Shown here: positions 11,791-23,071 of the stretch, one piece after another
Position numbering within the stretch: position 1 is the stretch's first letter
How the letters are laid out: every line of letters begins with the position of its first letter
DNA from: Aegilops tauschii subsp. strangulata
Taxonomy: Eukaryota; Streptophyta; Magnoliopsida; Poales; Poaceae
Direction of reading: 5' to 3'
DNA: 64,000 nt
NCBI RefSeq assembly: GCF_002575655.3
Contig: NC_053040.3
Location: 150,227,148 to 150,291,147, forward strand
The notes under the pieces: generated by a model
What the model was told of the DNA's origin: nothing
What the model saw: the letters and a program-made list of their open reading frames with translations, nothing else
The model's database searches: none
Translations under genes and position numbers: made by a program

Positions 11791-13818
11791 AACCTTTGCT
11801 TGTCCTCAAGCAATTCAGTTGATAAACTGAAAGTGATAAAGAAAAACTTTTACAAACTCTGTTTGATCTTGTTGTTGTAAATATGTAAAGCCAGCATTCA
11901 AGTTTTCAGCAAAGATTATGAACTAACCATATTCACAATAACTCTTAGGTCTCATGTTTACTCATATCAATGGCATAATCAACTAGCGAGCAATAATAAT
12001 AAATCTCGGGTGACAACACTTTCTCAAAACAATCATGATATGATATAACAAGATGGTATCTCGCTAGCCCTTTCTGAAACCGCAAAACATAAATGCAGAG
12101 CACCTTTAAAGATCAAGGACTGACTAGACATTGTAATTCATGGTAAAAGAGATCCAGTCATAGTCATACCCAATATAAATTAACAATAATGAATGCAAAT
12201 GATAGCAGCGCTCTCCAGCTGGTGCTTTGAATAAGAGGGTGATGACTCAACATAAAAGTAAATAGATAGGCCCTTCGCAGAGGGAAGCAGGGATTTGTAG
12301 AGGTGCCAGAGCTCGGTTTTGAAATAGAGATAAATAATATTTTGAGCGGCATACTTTCCTTGTCAACATAACAACCAAGAGATGGCGATATCTTCCATGC
12401 TACACACATTATAGGCGGTTCCCAAACAGAATGGTAAAGTTTATACTCCCCCCACCAACAAGCATCAATCCATGGCTTGCTCGAAACAACGAGTGCCTCC
12501 AACTAACAAGAGTCCCAGGGGAGTTTTGTTTGCAATTATTTTGATTTGATTTGCATAAAGCATGGGACTGGGCATCCCGCTGACCAGCCATTTTCTCGTG
12601 AGTGAGGAGCGGAGTCCACTGCTCTTGAGAATAACCCGCCTAGCATGGAAGATGCAGACAACCCTAGTTGATACATGAGCTATTCGAGCATACAAAACAG
12701 AATTTCATTTGAAGGTTTAGAGTTTGGCACATACAAATTTACTTGGAACGGCAGGTAGATACTGCATATAGGAAGGTATAGTGGACTCATATGGAATAAC
12801 TTTGGGGTTTAAGGGATTGGATGCACAAGCAATATTCCCGCTTAGTACAAGTGAAGGCTAGTAAAAGACTTGGAAGCGACCAACTAGAGAGCGACAACCG
12901 TCATGAACATGCATTAAAATTAATAAACATTGAGTGCAAGCATGAGTAGGATATAATCCACCATGAACATAAATATCGTGAAGGCTATGTTGATTCGTTT
13001 CAACTACATGTGTGAACATGTGCCAAGTCGAGTCACTTGAATCATTCAAAGGAGGATACCGCCCCATCATACCACATCACAACCATTTTAATAGCATGTT
13101 GGCACGCAAGGTAAACCATTATAACTCATAGCTAATCAAGCATGGCACGAGCAACTATAATCTCTAATTGTCATTGCAAACATGTTTATTCATAATAGGC
13201 TGAATCAGGAACGATGAACTAATCATATTTACAAAAATAAGAGAGGTCGAGTTCATACCAGCTTCTCTCATCTCGATCAATCCATCATATATCGTCATAA
13301 TTACCTTTCACTTGCACGACCGAACGATGTGAAAATAATAAGAGTGCACGTGCATTGGACTAAGCTAGAATCTGCGAGCATTCAATAAACAGGAGAAGAC
13401 AAGGCAATATGGGCTCTTGGTTAAATCAACAATAATGCATATAAGAGCTACTTCAACAATTTAATCATGGTCTTCTCCTATTGACCCCTAAAGAAAAGAA
13501 AAGAAATAAAACTATTTACACGGGAATGCTCCCAACAAGCAAAAGAAGAACGGGAAATCTTTTTGGGTTTTCTTTTTAATTATTACTACTACAGCAAGAA
13601 AAGTAAATTAACTAAAAGCTACACTAATAATTTTTTTGGTTTTTCTTAAGGTTTATTAAACACACAAGAAGAAAGCAAGAAAAAGGAAAATAAACTAGCA
13701 TGGATATTACAGTGAAAGAGTATGAGCACCGACATCTAGCAATGAGTGTGTGAACAGGAATGTAATGTCGGTGAGAAATACGTACTCCCCCAAGCTTAGG
13801 CTTTTGGCCTAAGTTGGT
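11791..13818. other. Athila-type 3' non-coding region
   Basis: This AT-rich sequence lies between the accessory gene and the 3' LTR. Only short non-family frames occur. An internal polypurine-like 15-mer at 13784-13798 marks its left-gene side. Confidence 0.5.
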
Positions 13819-14843
13819 TTATTGCCACGGGTGGCCTGGCGTATATCCATAGTTGTAGTTGGGGTCGTACTGAGATGCAGCGGTCATTGCATTGTGTGCT
13901 GCAGCTTGGAGGCGAGCTATCTCAGCCCCCCTCCTATACTCCTCCGCCTCCTCTCTGGTTATGTAATGTCTCCCTTTTTCCTGAAAGTCAAAGAGAGTAG
14001 GGGCAGGAAGAACAATATTGACGGCATGACGCCTGTCAAAGATTAGTCTGTACTGGAGAGGTGGTTCATTCCTCTCGACAACCTGATGATGAACCATAGC
14101 ATTAAAGTCTAGATAAGTAGGAGGCAGTTCAATATCATCATCACGTATGGTTACACCAAGAAAATCAGCTAAGCGGGTTGCATAAATTCCACCAAAGAAA
14201 TCTCCATTAAATCTATTGTGATGCAACCTACGCGCGACAATAGCTCCGAAATTATAAGATTTGTCTCCTAACACAGCACTCCTAAGAATACTGAGGTCAG
14301 GGACACACATATGACATGCTTCATCTTTACCATTTATGCACCTACCTATGAAGAGAGCAAAATATGTATAGCAGGAAAATGAATACTCCCTATTGTAGCT
14401 TGTGCTATATCTCTAGATTCCCCCACAGTTATACTAGCAAGAAAATCTCTAAATTCAGATTTGCGAGGTTCACTAGCACTACCCCATTGTGGAAGTTTGC
14501 AAGCAGTGGTAAAATCCTCTAAGTCCATCGTATAAGATTTTTCATAAAGATCAAACAGGACAGTTTGAGAATTGCGTGAAGATGAAAATTCAAACCTCCT
14601 CACAAAGGAACTAGTGAGATAGTGGTACTGGCGGCACTTTTCCTCCTCGAAGCTCACAAGATCAGCGTTACGCAAATATGCGTTAAATTCTTCCTTAATT
14701 CCCGCTCGATCCATAAAGTCTTCTGAAGGCCATTCACAAGGCCGCACTGGAGCGTTCCTTGGTGGCTCATCATCGGCATCGCGCATTGCGAGCCTGGGTC
14801 CTTGCTTCCTTGAAGGACCACCTTGGTACATTTTCCTAAGCAT
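13819..14843 (-). pseudogene. 3' accessory gene of Athila-type element (frameshifted)
   Basis: Two minus-strand blocks form one gene: 14346-14843 (165 codons, starting MLRKMYQGGPSRKQGPRL) and 13819-14310 (163 codons, ending GYTPGHPWQ). They are in different frames, so one small indel lies between 14310 and 14346. The position after pol and the domain look match the ORF-1/env-position genes of Athila-type elements and the related 'putative plant transposon protein' families. Features include CRQYHYLTSSFVRRFEF, YEKSYTMDLEDFTTACKLP and FNGDFFGGIYATRLADFLGV, with an Ala-rich helix and a Tyr/Asn-rich tail (YDPNYNYGY). I see no signal peptide or membrane segment, so an envelope role is not supported. 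Function unknown. Confidence 0.6.
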
Positions 14844-14849
14844 ATTTCT

Positions 14850-15631
14850 TCCTCTGAAAAATTTCTGAAATTTTTAGTAACTTCAAATAAAAGTGAACCA
14901 TGCTCAACAAATTGATAGCAACTACTCCTACAAGTGCCTAGAGACTATATCATGCATTAGAACTACTTGGAACCATATAAATTTGACATGCAAGCTCAAG
15001 AACATGGCCACCTAGGCAACACAAATTTGCAATGAATAAAGAACTAGAACAAAAACTAATTGGACCAATGGAGGAGTCACATACCAAGGAAGAATCCCCC
15101 AAGCAGTTTTGTGAGAGGTGCTTTGAGCAAGGAGATCGAAAATCGCAGCAAAATGAGCTAGAAATCGTGCTTGAGCTGGATAGTGATTTTTGGGGAGGAA
15201 GAAGAAGTGTGTGGTGGCTGGCATAAGTGGAGGAGAGCCACCATGGGCCCACAAGGCAGGGGGGCGCGCCTTGTAGAGGTGGGCACGCCCTGGACCCTTG
15301 TGGCCAGGTGCTTGCTCCCCCTGTTGTGTTCTCAGTGTCAGATATTCTCAAATATTCCAGAAAAAATCATATTAAATTGGCAGGGCATTTGGAGAACTTT
15401 TATTTTCAGGGTATTTTTATATTGCACGGATAATTCAGAAAACAGACAGGAAAATGCTATTTTTACTTTATTTCAACTAAATAACAGAAAGTAAAAGGAG
15501 GGTACAGAAGGTTGTGCTTTCTAACTTCATCCATCTCATGCTCATCAAAAGGAATCCACTAACAAGGTTGATCAAGTCTTGTTAACAAACTCATTCCGAC
15601 TAACATGGAACCGGAGAAATTTCGAATAACA
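14850..15631. other. Spacer replacing pol in Athila-type element
   Basis: Non-coding sequence occupies the place where reverse transcriptase, RNase H and integrase would be. It contains a GC-rich block near 15240-15310 resembling the GGCGCGCC stretches of the LTRs. Confidence 0.5.
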
Positions 15632-16078
15632 CTATGTTACCTCCACGGGGATATGCACATCCCCAATAATAAGAATATCATATTTCTTCTTGACAGTAGG
15701 AAGAGGAAATTCAAAACCTCCAAAAATAATCGATGGGATTTTTCCAATAGAATTGATACTATGGACTTGAGGTTGTTTCCTCGGAAAGTGTACCATATGC
15801 TCATTACCATTAACATGAAAAGTGACATTGCCTTTGTTGCAATCAATAACAGCCCCTGCAGTATTCAAAAAGGGTCTTCCAAGAATAATAGACATACTAT
15901 CGTCCTTGGGAATATCAAGAATAACAAAGTCCGTTAAAAAAGTAACGTTTGCAACCACAACAGACACATCCTCACAAATACCGACAGGTATAGCAGTTGA
16001 TTTATCAGCCATTTGCAAAGATATTTCAGTAGGTGTCAACTCATTCAAATCAAGTGTACGATATAAAGAGAGAGGCAT
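15632..16078 (-). pseudogene. Aspartic protease of Athila-type element
   Basis: The 148-codon block has the second half of a retropepsin-like fold (SIILGRPFLNTAGAVIDCNKG) as seen in Athila-type elements. Just upstream, in the same frame, the region 16079-16125 reads as the loop LCDLGAGVSVM, where DLGA would be the active site. The frame is offset by one base from the gag blocks at 16131 and above, so a frameshift separates gag from protease. It is not followed by reverse transcriptase. Confidence 0.75.
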
Positions 16079-16130
16079 AACACTAACACCGGCTCCAAGA
16101 TCACATAAAGCAGTTTTAACATAGTTTCTT

Positions 16131-18455
16131 TTAATGGAGCATGGTATAGTTGGTAAATCCTGGATCTCCTAGTTTCTTAGGTATTCCACCCTTAAAAGTG
16201 TAATTAGCAAGCATGGTGGAAATTTCAGCTTCCGGTATCTTTCTTTTATTAGTGACAATTTCTTTCATATACTTAGCATAAGGATTCATTTTGAGCATAT
16301 CAGTCAAACACATACGCAAAAAGATAGGTCTAATCATTTCAGCAAAGCGCTCAAAATCCTCATCATCCTTTTTCTTGGATGGTTTGGGAGGAAAAGGCAT
16401 GGGTTTCTGAACCCAAGGTTCTCTTTCTTTACCAAGCTTCCTAGCAACAAAGTCTCTCTTATCATAACGTTGATTCTTTGATTGTGGGTTACCAAGATCA
16501 ACAGTAGGTTCTATTTCTACATCATTATCATTACTAGGTTGAGCATCATCATGAACATCTTCATTAATATTTTCACTTGGTTAATGTTCATTACCAGATT
16601 GTGTTTCAGCATCAGAAATAGAAATATCATTTGGATTCTCCAGTGGTTCAGCAATAGGTTCACTAGAAGCATGAAATGTCCTATCATTTTTCTTTTTCTT
16701 CTTTTTAGAAGAACTAGGTGTGTCAATATTATTTCTCCGAGAATCCTGATCAATTCTCTTAGGATGGCCTTCAGGATACAAAGGTTCCTGAGTCATTTTA
16801 CCAGTTCTAGTAGCCACTCTAACAGCATAGTCATTATTCTTACTATTTAATTCATTGAGCAAATCATTTTGAGCTTTAAGTACTTGTTCCACTTGAGTGG
16901 TAACCATAGAAGCACGTTTACTAATGAGTTTAAGTTCACCTTTAACTCTAGACATATAATCACCCAAGTGTTCAAGCGTATCAGAATTGTATTTCAATTG
17001 TCTACCAAAATAAGCATTGAAGTTTTCTTGTTTGACAATAAAATTATCAAACTCTTCTAAGCATTGTCTAGCAGACTTACAGTGAGGAATATCACCTTCA
17101 TCAAATCTATAGAGAGAATTTACCTTTACTACCTATGTCGGGTTATCAAGACCATGAGTTTCTTCGATAGGTAATGGATTAGGATCATATATTTCCTCAA
17201 CAGGCGGTAAATTAAGACCATGTATTTCTTCAATAGGAGGTAAATTCTTAACATCTTCAGCTTTAATACCTTTTTCTTTCATAGATTTCTTTGCCTCTTG
17301 CATATCTTCAGGACTGAGAAATAGAACACCTCTCTTCTTCAGAGTTGGTTTAGGAATAGGCTCAGGAATTGGCTCAGGAAGTGTCCAATTATTTTCATTT
17401 GTCAACATATTATTCAATAAAATTTCAGCTTCATCCGGTGTTCTTTCCCTGAAAACAGAACCAGCACAACTATCCAGGTAATCTCTGGAAGCATCGGTTA
17501 GTCCATTATAAAAGATATCAAGTATTTCATTTTTCTTAAGAGGATGATCAGGCAAAGCATTAAGTAATTGGAGAAGCCTCCCCCAAGCTTGTGGGAGACT
17601 CTCTTCTTCAGTTTGCACAAAATTATATATATCCCTTAAAGCAACTTGTTTCTTATGAGCAGGGAAATATTTAGCAGTGAAGTAATAAATCATATCCTGG
17701 GGACTACGCACACAACCAGGATCAAGAGAATTAAAGCATATCTTAGCATCACCCTTTAATGAGAACGGAAATATTTTAAGGATATAAAGGTAGCGAGATT
17801 TCTCATCATTAGTGAACAGGGTGGCTATATCATTTAATTTAGTAAGATGTGCCACAACAGTTTCAGATTCATAGCCATAAAAAGGATCAGATTCAACCAA
17901 AGTAATTATATCAGGATCAACAGAGAATTCATAATCCTTATCAGTAACACAGATAGGTGAAGTAGCAAAAGGAGGGTTAGGTTTCATTCTTGCATTAAGA
18001 GATTGCTGCTTCCATTTAGCTAATAACTTCTTAAGATCATATCTGTCATTGCAAGCTAAAATAGCTCTAGCAGATTCTTCATCGAGAACATAACCCTCAG
18101 GCACAACAGGTAATTCATATTTATTAGGGGGAGAGTCTTCATCATCACTATCTTCAATATTATCAGTTTCAATAATTTCATTCTCTCTAGCCCTAGCAAG
18201 TTGTTCATCAAGAAAGTCACCAAGTGGCACAGTAGTATCAAGCATAGAAGTAGTTTCATCATAAGTATCATGCATAGCAGAAGTGGCATCATCAATAACA
18301 TGCGACATATCAAAATTAAAAGCAGAAGCAGGTTTAGGTGTCGCAAGCTTACTCAAAACAGAAGGTGAATCAAGTGCAGAGCTAGATGGCAGTTCCTTAC
18401 CTCCCCTCGTAGTTGAGGGATAAATTCTTATTTTTGCGTCTTTCAAGTTCTTCAT
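16131..18455 (-). pseudogene. Gag of Athila-type element
   Basis: Three blocks share one frame: 18455-17133 (440 codons from MKNLKDAKIRIYPS), 16997-16581 and 16400-16131. The gag core is clear at residues about 225-350 (FSLKGDAKICFNSLDPGC, YFPAHKKQVALRDIYNF, LPQAWGRLLQLLNALPDH, FYNGLTDASRDYLDSCAG). It is followed by Pro/Ile/Glu repeats and, in the second block, a basic KKKKKKNDR stretch. Stops are TAG at 17133-17135 and TAA at 16581-16583; both could come from glutamine codons by one C-to-T change. The first ATG is close behind the primer site. Confidence 0.85.
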
Positions 18456-18507
18456 AGTGACCAGCAGATATAAATCCCAAGTGACTCAAAGAATAGAGCT
18501 ATGATCC

Positions 18508-18523
18508 CCGGGAACGGCGCCTG
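18508..18523 (-). other. Primer binding site of Athila-type element
   Basis: The minus strand reads GGCGCCGTTCCCGGGG shortly after the LTR end. It is one base from the aspartate-tRNA complement, and similar to the site of the element at 28293-35794. Confidence 0.7.
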
Positions 18524-18533
18524 AAAATAGTCT

Positions 18534-19942
18534 TGATAACCAACAAGTATAGGGGATCGCAACAGTTTTCGAGGGTAGAGTATTCAACCCAAATTTATTG
18601 ATTCGACACAAGGGGAGCCAAAGAATATTCTCAAGTATTAGCAGTTGAGTTGTCAATTCAACCACACCTGGATAACTTAGTACTTGCAGCAAAGTGTTTA
18701 GTAGAAAAGTAGTATGGAAGTAACGGTAATGGTAGCAAAAGTAATATTTTTGGGTTTTGTAGTGATTGTAACAGTAGCAACGGAAAAGTAAATAAGCGAA
18801 GAACAATATGTGAAAAGCTCGTAGGCATTGGATCGGTGATGGAGAATTATGCCGGATGCGGTTCATCATGTAACAATCATAACATAGGGTGACACAGAAC
18901 TAGCTCCAATTCATCAGTTTAATGTAGGCATGTATTCCGAATATAGTCATACGTGCTTATGGAAAAGAACTTGCATGACATCTTTTGTCCTACCCTCCCG
19001 TGGCAGCGGGGTCCTAATGGAAACTAAGGGATATTAAGGCCTCGTTTTAATAGAGTACCGGGCCAAAGCATTAACACATACTGAATACATGAACTCCTCA
19101 AACTATGGTCATCACCGGGAGTGGTCCCGATTATTGTCACTTCGGGGTTGCCGGATCATAACACATAGTAGGTGACTATAGACTTGTAAGATATGATCAA
19201 GAACTCACATATATTCATGAAAACATAATAGGTTCAGATCTAAAATCATGGCACTCGGTCCCTAGTGACAAGCACTAAGCATAGCAAAGTCATAGCAACA
19301 ACAATCTCAGAACATAGTGGATACTAGGGATCAAACCCTAACAAAACTAACTCGATTACATGATAAATCTCATCCAACCCATCACCGTCCAGCAAGCCTA
19401 CGATGGATTTACTCACGCACGGCGGTGAGCATCATGAAATTGGTGATGGAGGATGGTTGATGATGATGACGGCGACGGATTCCCCTCTCCGAAGCCCCGA
19501 ACGGACTCCAGATCAGCCCTCCCGAGAGGTTTAGGGCTTGGCGGCGGCTCCGTATCGTAAAACGCGATGAATCCTTCTCTCTGATTTTTTCTCCCCGAAC
19601 ACGAATATATGGAGTTGGAGTTGAGGTCGGTGGAGCGTCAGGGGGCCCACGAGGCAGGGGGCGCGCCCAGGGGGGCAGGGGCAGGCGCGCCCCCACCCTC
19701 GTGGACAGGTGGAGGCCCCCCTGACGTGGATTCTTCTTCCAGTATTTTTATTATTTTCCAAAAATAAGTTCCGTAGAGTTTCAGGTCATTTCGAGAACTT
19801 TTGTTTTTGCACATAAGTAATACCATGGCAATTCTGCTGAAAAATAGCGTCAGTCCGGGTTAGTTCCATTCAAATCATGCAAGTTAGAGTCCAAAACAAG
19901 GGCAAAAGTGTTTGGAAAAGTAGATACGATGGAGACGTATCA
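18534..19942 (-). repeat. Athila-type 5' LTR
   Basis: It is paired with 10374-11775 and nearly identical along its length, with a few indels in the GC-rich block near 19670 (10374-copy block near 11510). Confidence 0.93.
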
Positions 19943-20434
19943 GCCACACACGTTGTTGGGCCAGGCCCAAAACGGTGCGCGGGCAGGCGGGGCGGTTTTT
20001 ACCGCGGTAAAACTTTTCGCGCGCTGCGCCTCCCACGACCCACGCGCGGCATGGCGTTGCGTGGAGGGGTGCGCGTGACATGGGCGGCATGCGTGGGGCA
20101 GTTCCTGCATGCATGCGTCACATCATGGTAAAGAGGCGGCTCATGCCTTCCCCATAAAAAGAGGAAGGCGTGGAGGCGCGGCTCATTTACCGCGCGGGGC
20201 CGGGTCGCAGTCTTCAAGGCATCCACAACCCATGATCACGGGGTGGGGAGAGGTCGCGTCACTCGTCCCCTCGATTCTACACATTCGCCACACGTCCTCC
20301 AGGCGCTTGGGGTAGCAAGCGGTGGAGGCGGGAAACCGGGCCGTTGCTGGTTGGGGCAGCGGGTCGGTCCCGATTCCCGGCGGCTCTGGTGGCTGGATTG
20401 GCCGAGCGGGGCGGCTGAGCCCCGACCCCGCCCC

Positions 20435-20443
20435 TTTATAAGG
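20435..20443 (+). promoter_or_regulatory. TATA box of antisense accessory gene
   Basis: CCCCTTTATAAGGAGG lies 78-86 bp upstream of the ATG at 20521, on the same strand and opposite to the element's own transcription. A weaker TATA-like word, CCATAAAAAGAGG, is at about 20152. The GC-rich DNA from 19948 to 20434 holds no other gene I can support. Confidence 0.5.
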
Positions 20444-20520
20444 AGGGGGAAGGGGGGATGGCGTCCCGCACTCTTCTGTCATCTATCTCCTCTCGCTTCT
20501 GCTTCTTCCTTTCACTGGCC

Positions 20521-21246
20521 ATGGAGAAAGGGAATCCTGGTCCCTCGACGGTGGCGGCGAGGGTCGCCGCTCGACAGCACGTCCCTCCTCCTCCTGAGCC
20601 CGCGGTGGTGGAGCCGGCCACGAGGGGAAGGGGGAGGGGGTGCGGCCATGGGCGAGGCCGGGGCAGAAGTCGTGGTGCTCGGGGAAGAGGAGGACGGGGC
20701 GGCGCGCGGGCTTCGCCCCCGCCAATGATGCCCTTCCCGATGGAAGGCCATGTTGGAGACCAGCCCCGCGAGTTCTTCATCTGGCTTCGCCGGCCTCCAC
20801 GTCGCCATCTTCGTCTTCCTGCCCCGTTTGCTCGGGAGATGGAGCGTGACCTGCCCCAATCCCTCAGATTGCACATGAGGGGCTGTGAGAATGGGGGCAC
20901 GCGGGTCGACGTCGACTTCCTGGCTCCTCGGGTCATGTACCTCCGTCGTGGATGGAAGACGTTTGCTCGCATCCACAGCCTGACGGCGGGGCTCGTCCTC
21001 TACTTCAAATTAATGGAGGGCGGCCTGCTCTCCGTCAAGGTCTTCGGAGACTTCGGGACTCGCCTGAAGTGCTGCGTGGAGAGCTCCTCCGACGGAGATT
21101 CTGACGATGGAAGCTCTTCCTCAAGCGAGAGTGATGAGGAGGACAGCGGGGCAGATGACGGGGACGAGTCCGACTCGGCGTCAGACACCCCGTGCCTGGG
21201 CGAGTGCAGTAGCAGTAGCATCTGCACTTGGCCGCTCCTCCGGTAG
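20521..21246 (+). CDS. Antisense accessory gene of Tat element with B3-like domain
   Basis: This 241-codon frame lies on the strand opposite gag-pol, between integrase and the 3' LTR. Residues about 35-63 are an RG-rich run (RGRGRGCGHGRGRGRSRG). Residues about 83-177 resemble a plant B3 DNA-binding domain: REFFIWLRRP, HLRLPAPFAREM, TRVDVDFL, YLRRGWKTFARIHSLTAG and LLSVKVFGD follow the B3 strand order, including the GW..F....L..G signature. Residues 188-222 are acidic Ser/Asp/Glu, like an activation or chromatin-contact tail. I chose the ATG at 20521 (GCCATGG context) over the in-frame ATG at 20458, because a TATA box at 20435-20443 would place the transcript start beyond 20458. It ends in TAG, after which the same frame stays open to 21501. 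The B3 call is from pattern only. Confidence 0.6.
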   Translation: MEKGNPGPSTVAARVAARQHVPPPPEPAVVEPATRGRGRGCGHGRGRGRSRGARGRGGRGGARASPPPMMPFPMEGHVGDQPREFFIWLRRPPRRHLRLPAPFAREMERDLPQSLRLHMRGCENGGTRVDVDFLAPRVMYLRRGWKTFARIHSLTAGLVLYFKLMEGGLLSVKVFGDFGTRLKCCVESSSDGDSDDGSSSSSESDEEDSGADDGDESDSASDTPCLGECSSSSICTWPLLR

Positions 21247-21501
21247 AGCTTTGCCGGGGGAGGGGCCAGCTCCTTGAACTTCTCGGGGCCGTCTCCTTGG
21301 GCGGCTGGCGTCGGGAGGCTGCGGAAGAGGAAGGGGGCGAGCGGCAAGGCTGTCAACTCGGAGTACGCGGGCACCGACGCCTTCATCGTGTATTGCCGGT
21401 CCTGCCGCCTCATCTTCCAACTCCTTTCCCGGCACCGTCATCACCGGCCCACCCATGGGCGGCCACCGAGGTGTTCTCTTGGTGCTTTCTGCTGCTCGTA
21501 G
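21247..21501 (+). pseudogene. Possible C-terminal extension of antisense gene beyond TAG
   Basis: The frame of the accessory gene stays open for 84 codons after its TAG at 21244-21246, to a stop at 21499-21501. It encodes a basic patch (GRLRKRKGASGK) and a Cys pair (VYCRSC). The uninterrupted, same-phase opening suggests the TAG may be a mutation and the ancestral protein longer (about 326 residues). Alternatively 21247-21501 is untranslated. From 21502 to 22426 I see only non-coding sequence, including T-rich stretches and AATGAAAA at about 21694 that could serve as a poly(A) signal. Confidence 0.35.
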
Positions 21502-22426
21502 CTCGCCTAGGCGCCCCTTTTGCCCTTTTGCCTCCTTGACCCGCCTCCTGAGGAGAGGGACAAGAAAGGGATTACGGGCATCTCACCTTTTTTTAATCTG
21601 TAAGCCTTCGGGCCTTGTTAAATTTAAAGCTTGTAACCCCCCTTGCTCATGTTTTTCATTCCGTATGAACTGTACCTGTACGAGATGTTTTTAATGAAAA
21701 AGGGGTGTTTGCCGGGGGTTTTTGTTCGTGGATGGAACCCATGACAAGGAGTGAATCCTTGTTACTATTTAAGATAAACATTTCCCGCCCGGCAACAGGC
21801 GTTGCCGCCCCCCCACTTTGTTCGACCATTCTCGCACCTTTAGCGGAGGCAGGGACGAAGCGGGTTTGGGCTCCTCATTCTATTTCCTTGCCGCCGCGGC
21901 TACAACCAAATTCGGGCCCAGTAGATAATCCTTGGGTATAGAAAAGGGGAGCACGGTGGCCTACAAATAAAATGAGGTTTCATGTGTCCTAGTTTCATAA
22001 CGAAATGATTGACAGAGGATAAAAGACTTATCTGGATCTGCAGCCCCCGGCAACCTCATCTCGCCGCGGTTGGATCCTTGTACTTGCAGCCCCCGACAAC
22101 TTTGGTTTGCCGGGGTTGGGACGCTGGTCCGTGCCTTTTCTTCCAAGTAGCTCAGCAGAAGTGCTCATGTGCCCTGCGAACCAAAAGGGGATGGAAAAGA
22201 AACAGAGAGACACGCACTCGACCTCTATGCTAGGGGTTAGTCGCCGTTAAGCACTATCAACCCTAACCAAGGAAGAGACTCGACCTAGCATGCATGCTAT
22301 AACTTAGGGCGCCAGCGCTTCATTTATTCATGCTCAGGGTCTGTGCCTGGCTTTGTAAGGGTTACATGCCTTGCCGGCAAAGCTTGTACAAAAGGTGGCT
22401 TGCCGGGAGGCCCGGCAAGCCGCGCC
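21502..22426. other. Tat element 3' non-coding region
   Basis: This lies between the antisense gene and the integrase stop codon. It has no credible gene. It contains repeated CCGGCAA / TTGCCGG words (for example near 21790, 22049, 22112, 22371 and 22400) also abundant in the LTR. Confidence 0.5.
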
Positions 22427-23053
22427 TTACGGGTAAAACTTGCGAAGATGCTCGATGTTCCAGGAGTTGCTCACTGGGACAACATCTTCGGTCTCCAGGC
22501 AGACTGCGCTGGGCCTGGTGACTCGCATTACCCAATAAGGGCCTTCCCACTTTGGCGTCAACTTGTTGGAATTCTTGGCCGACTGAACGCGCCGAAGAAC
22601 AAGGTCGCCTTCCTCAAAGCTTCGGGCATGAACCTTGCGGCTATGGTAGCGGCGCAAGGCTTGCTGGTAGCGTGCTGCTCTCCCAGCCGCCCGAAGACGA
22701 TCTTCCTCAAGGAGCGTCGCGTCATCTTGGCGCATCTGCTCTTGCTCAAGCTCATCATAAGCGAGCACTCGAGGTGACCCGTATATGAGTTCCGTGGGGA
22801 GAACTGCTTCTGCCCCATATACCAGGGCAAAAGGTGTCTGGCTGGTGGCTCGATTTGGTGTCGTCCTGATCGACCAAAGAACCACCGGCAATTCATCAAT
22901 CCAGCACCTTCCGCTCTTGCGCAGCTTGTCAAAAGTCTTTGTTCTTAGGCCTCGCAACACTTCAGCATTTGCCCTCTCCGCTTGGCCGTTGCTCCGTGGG
23001 TGTGCCACGGAAGCAAAACAGACCTTGCTGCCGAGGTCTTGAATGTATTGCAT
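22427..23053 (-). pseudogene. Tat integrase, C-terminal part
   Basis: It is in frame with the preceding block. It holds AHPRSNGQAERAN, which supplies the catalytic Glu, then LPVVLWSIRTTPNRATSQTPF and the C-terminal domain EGDLVLRRVQ ... LTPKWEGPYWV, ending naturally with WNIEHLRKFYP and a stop at 22427. All three catalytic acids are thus present across two pieces divided by one TAG. Confidence 0.9.
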
Positions 23054-23071
23054 GAAGGTGTGGCTTGTGAA

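Larger units (their letters stand above)
10374..19942 (-). mobile_element. Athila-type Gypsy element lacking reverse transcriptase
   Basis: LTRs lie at 18534-19942 (5', 1,409 bp) and 10374-11775 (3', 1,402 bp). On the minus strand they start TGATACGTCTC and end GGGTTATCA (3' LTR) or TGGTTATCA (5' LTR). The duplication GCCAC is exact (10369-10373, 19943-19947). The primer site at 18508-18523 reads GGCGCCGTTCCCGGGG, close to the aspartate-tRNA complement used by Athila-type elements. The polypurine tract is at 11776-11790. Internally there are gag, a protease and a 3' accessory gene, but no reverse transcriptase, RNase H or integrase between 15632 and 14850, so the element is non-autonomous by deletion. 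It sits inside the Tat element, 21 bp inward of that element's 3' LTR. Confidence 0.92.
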
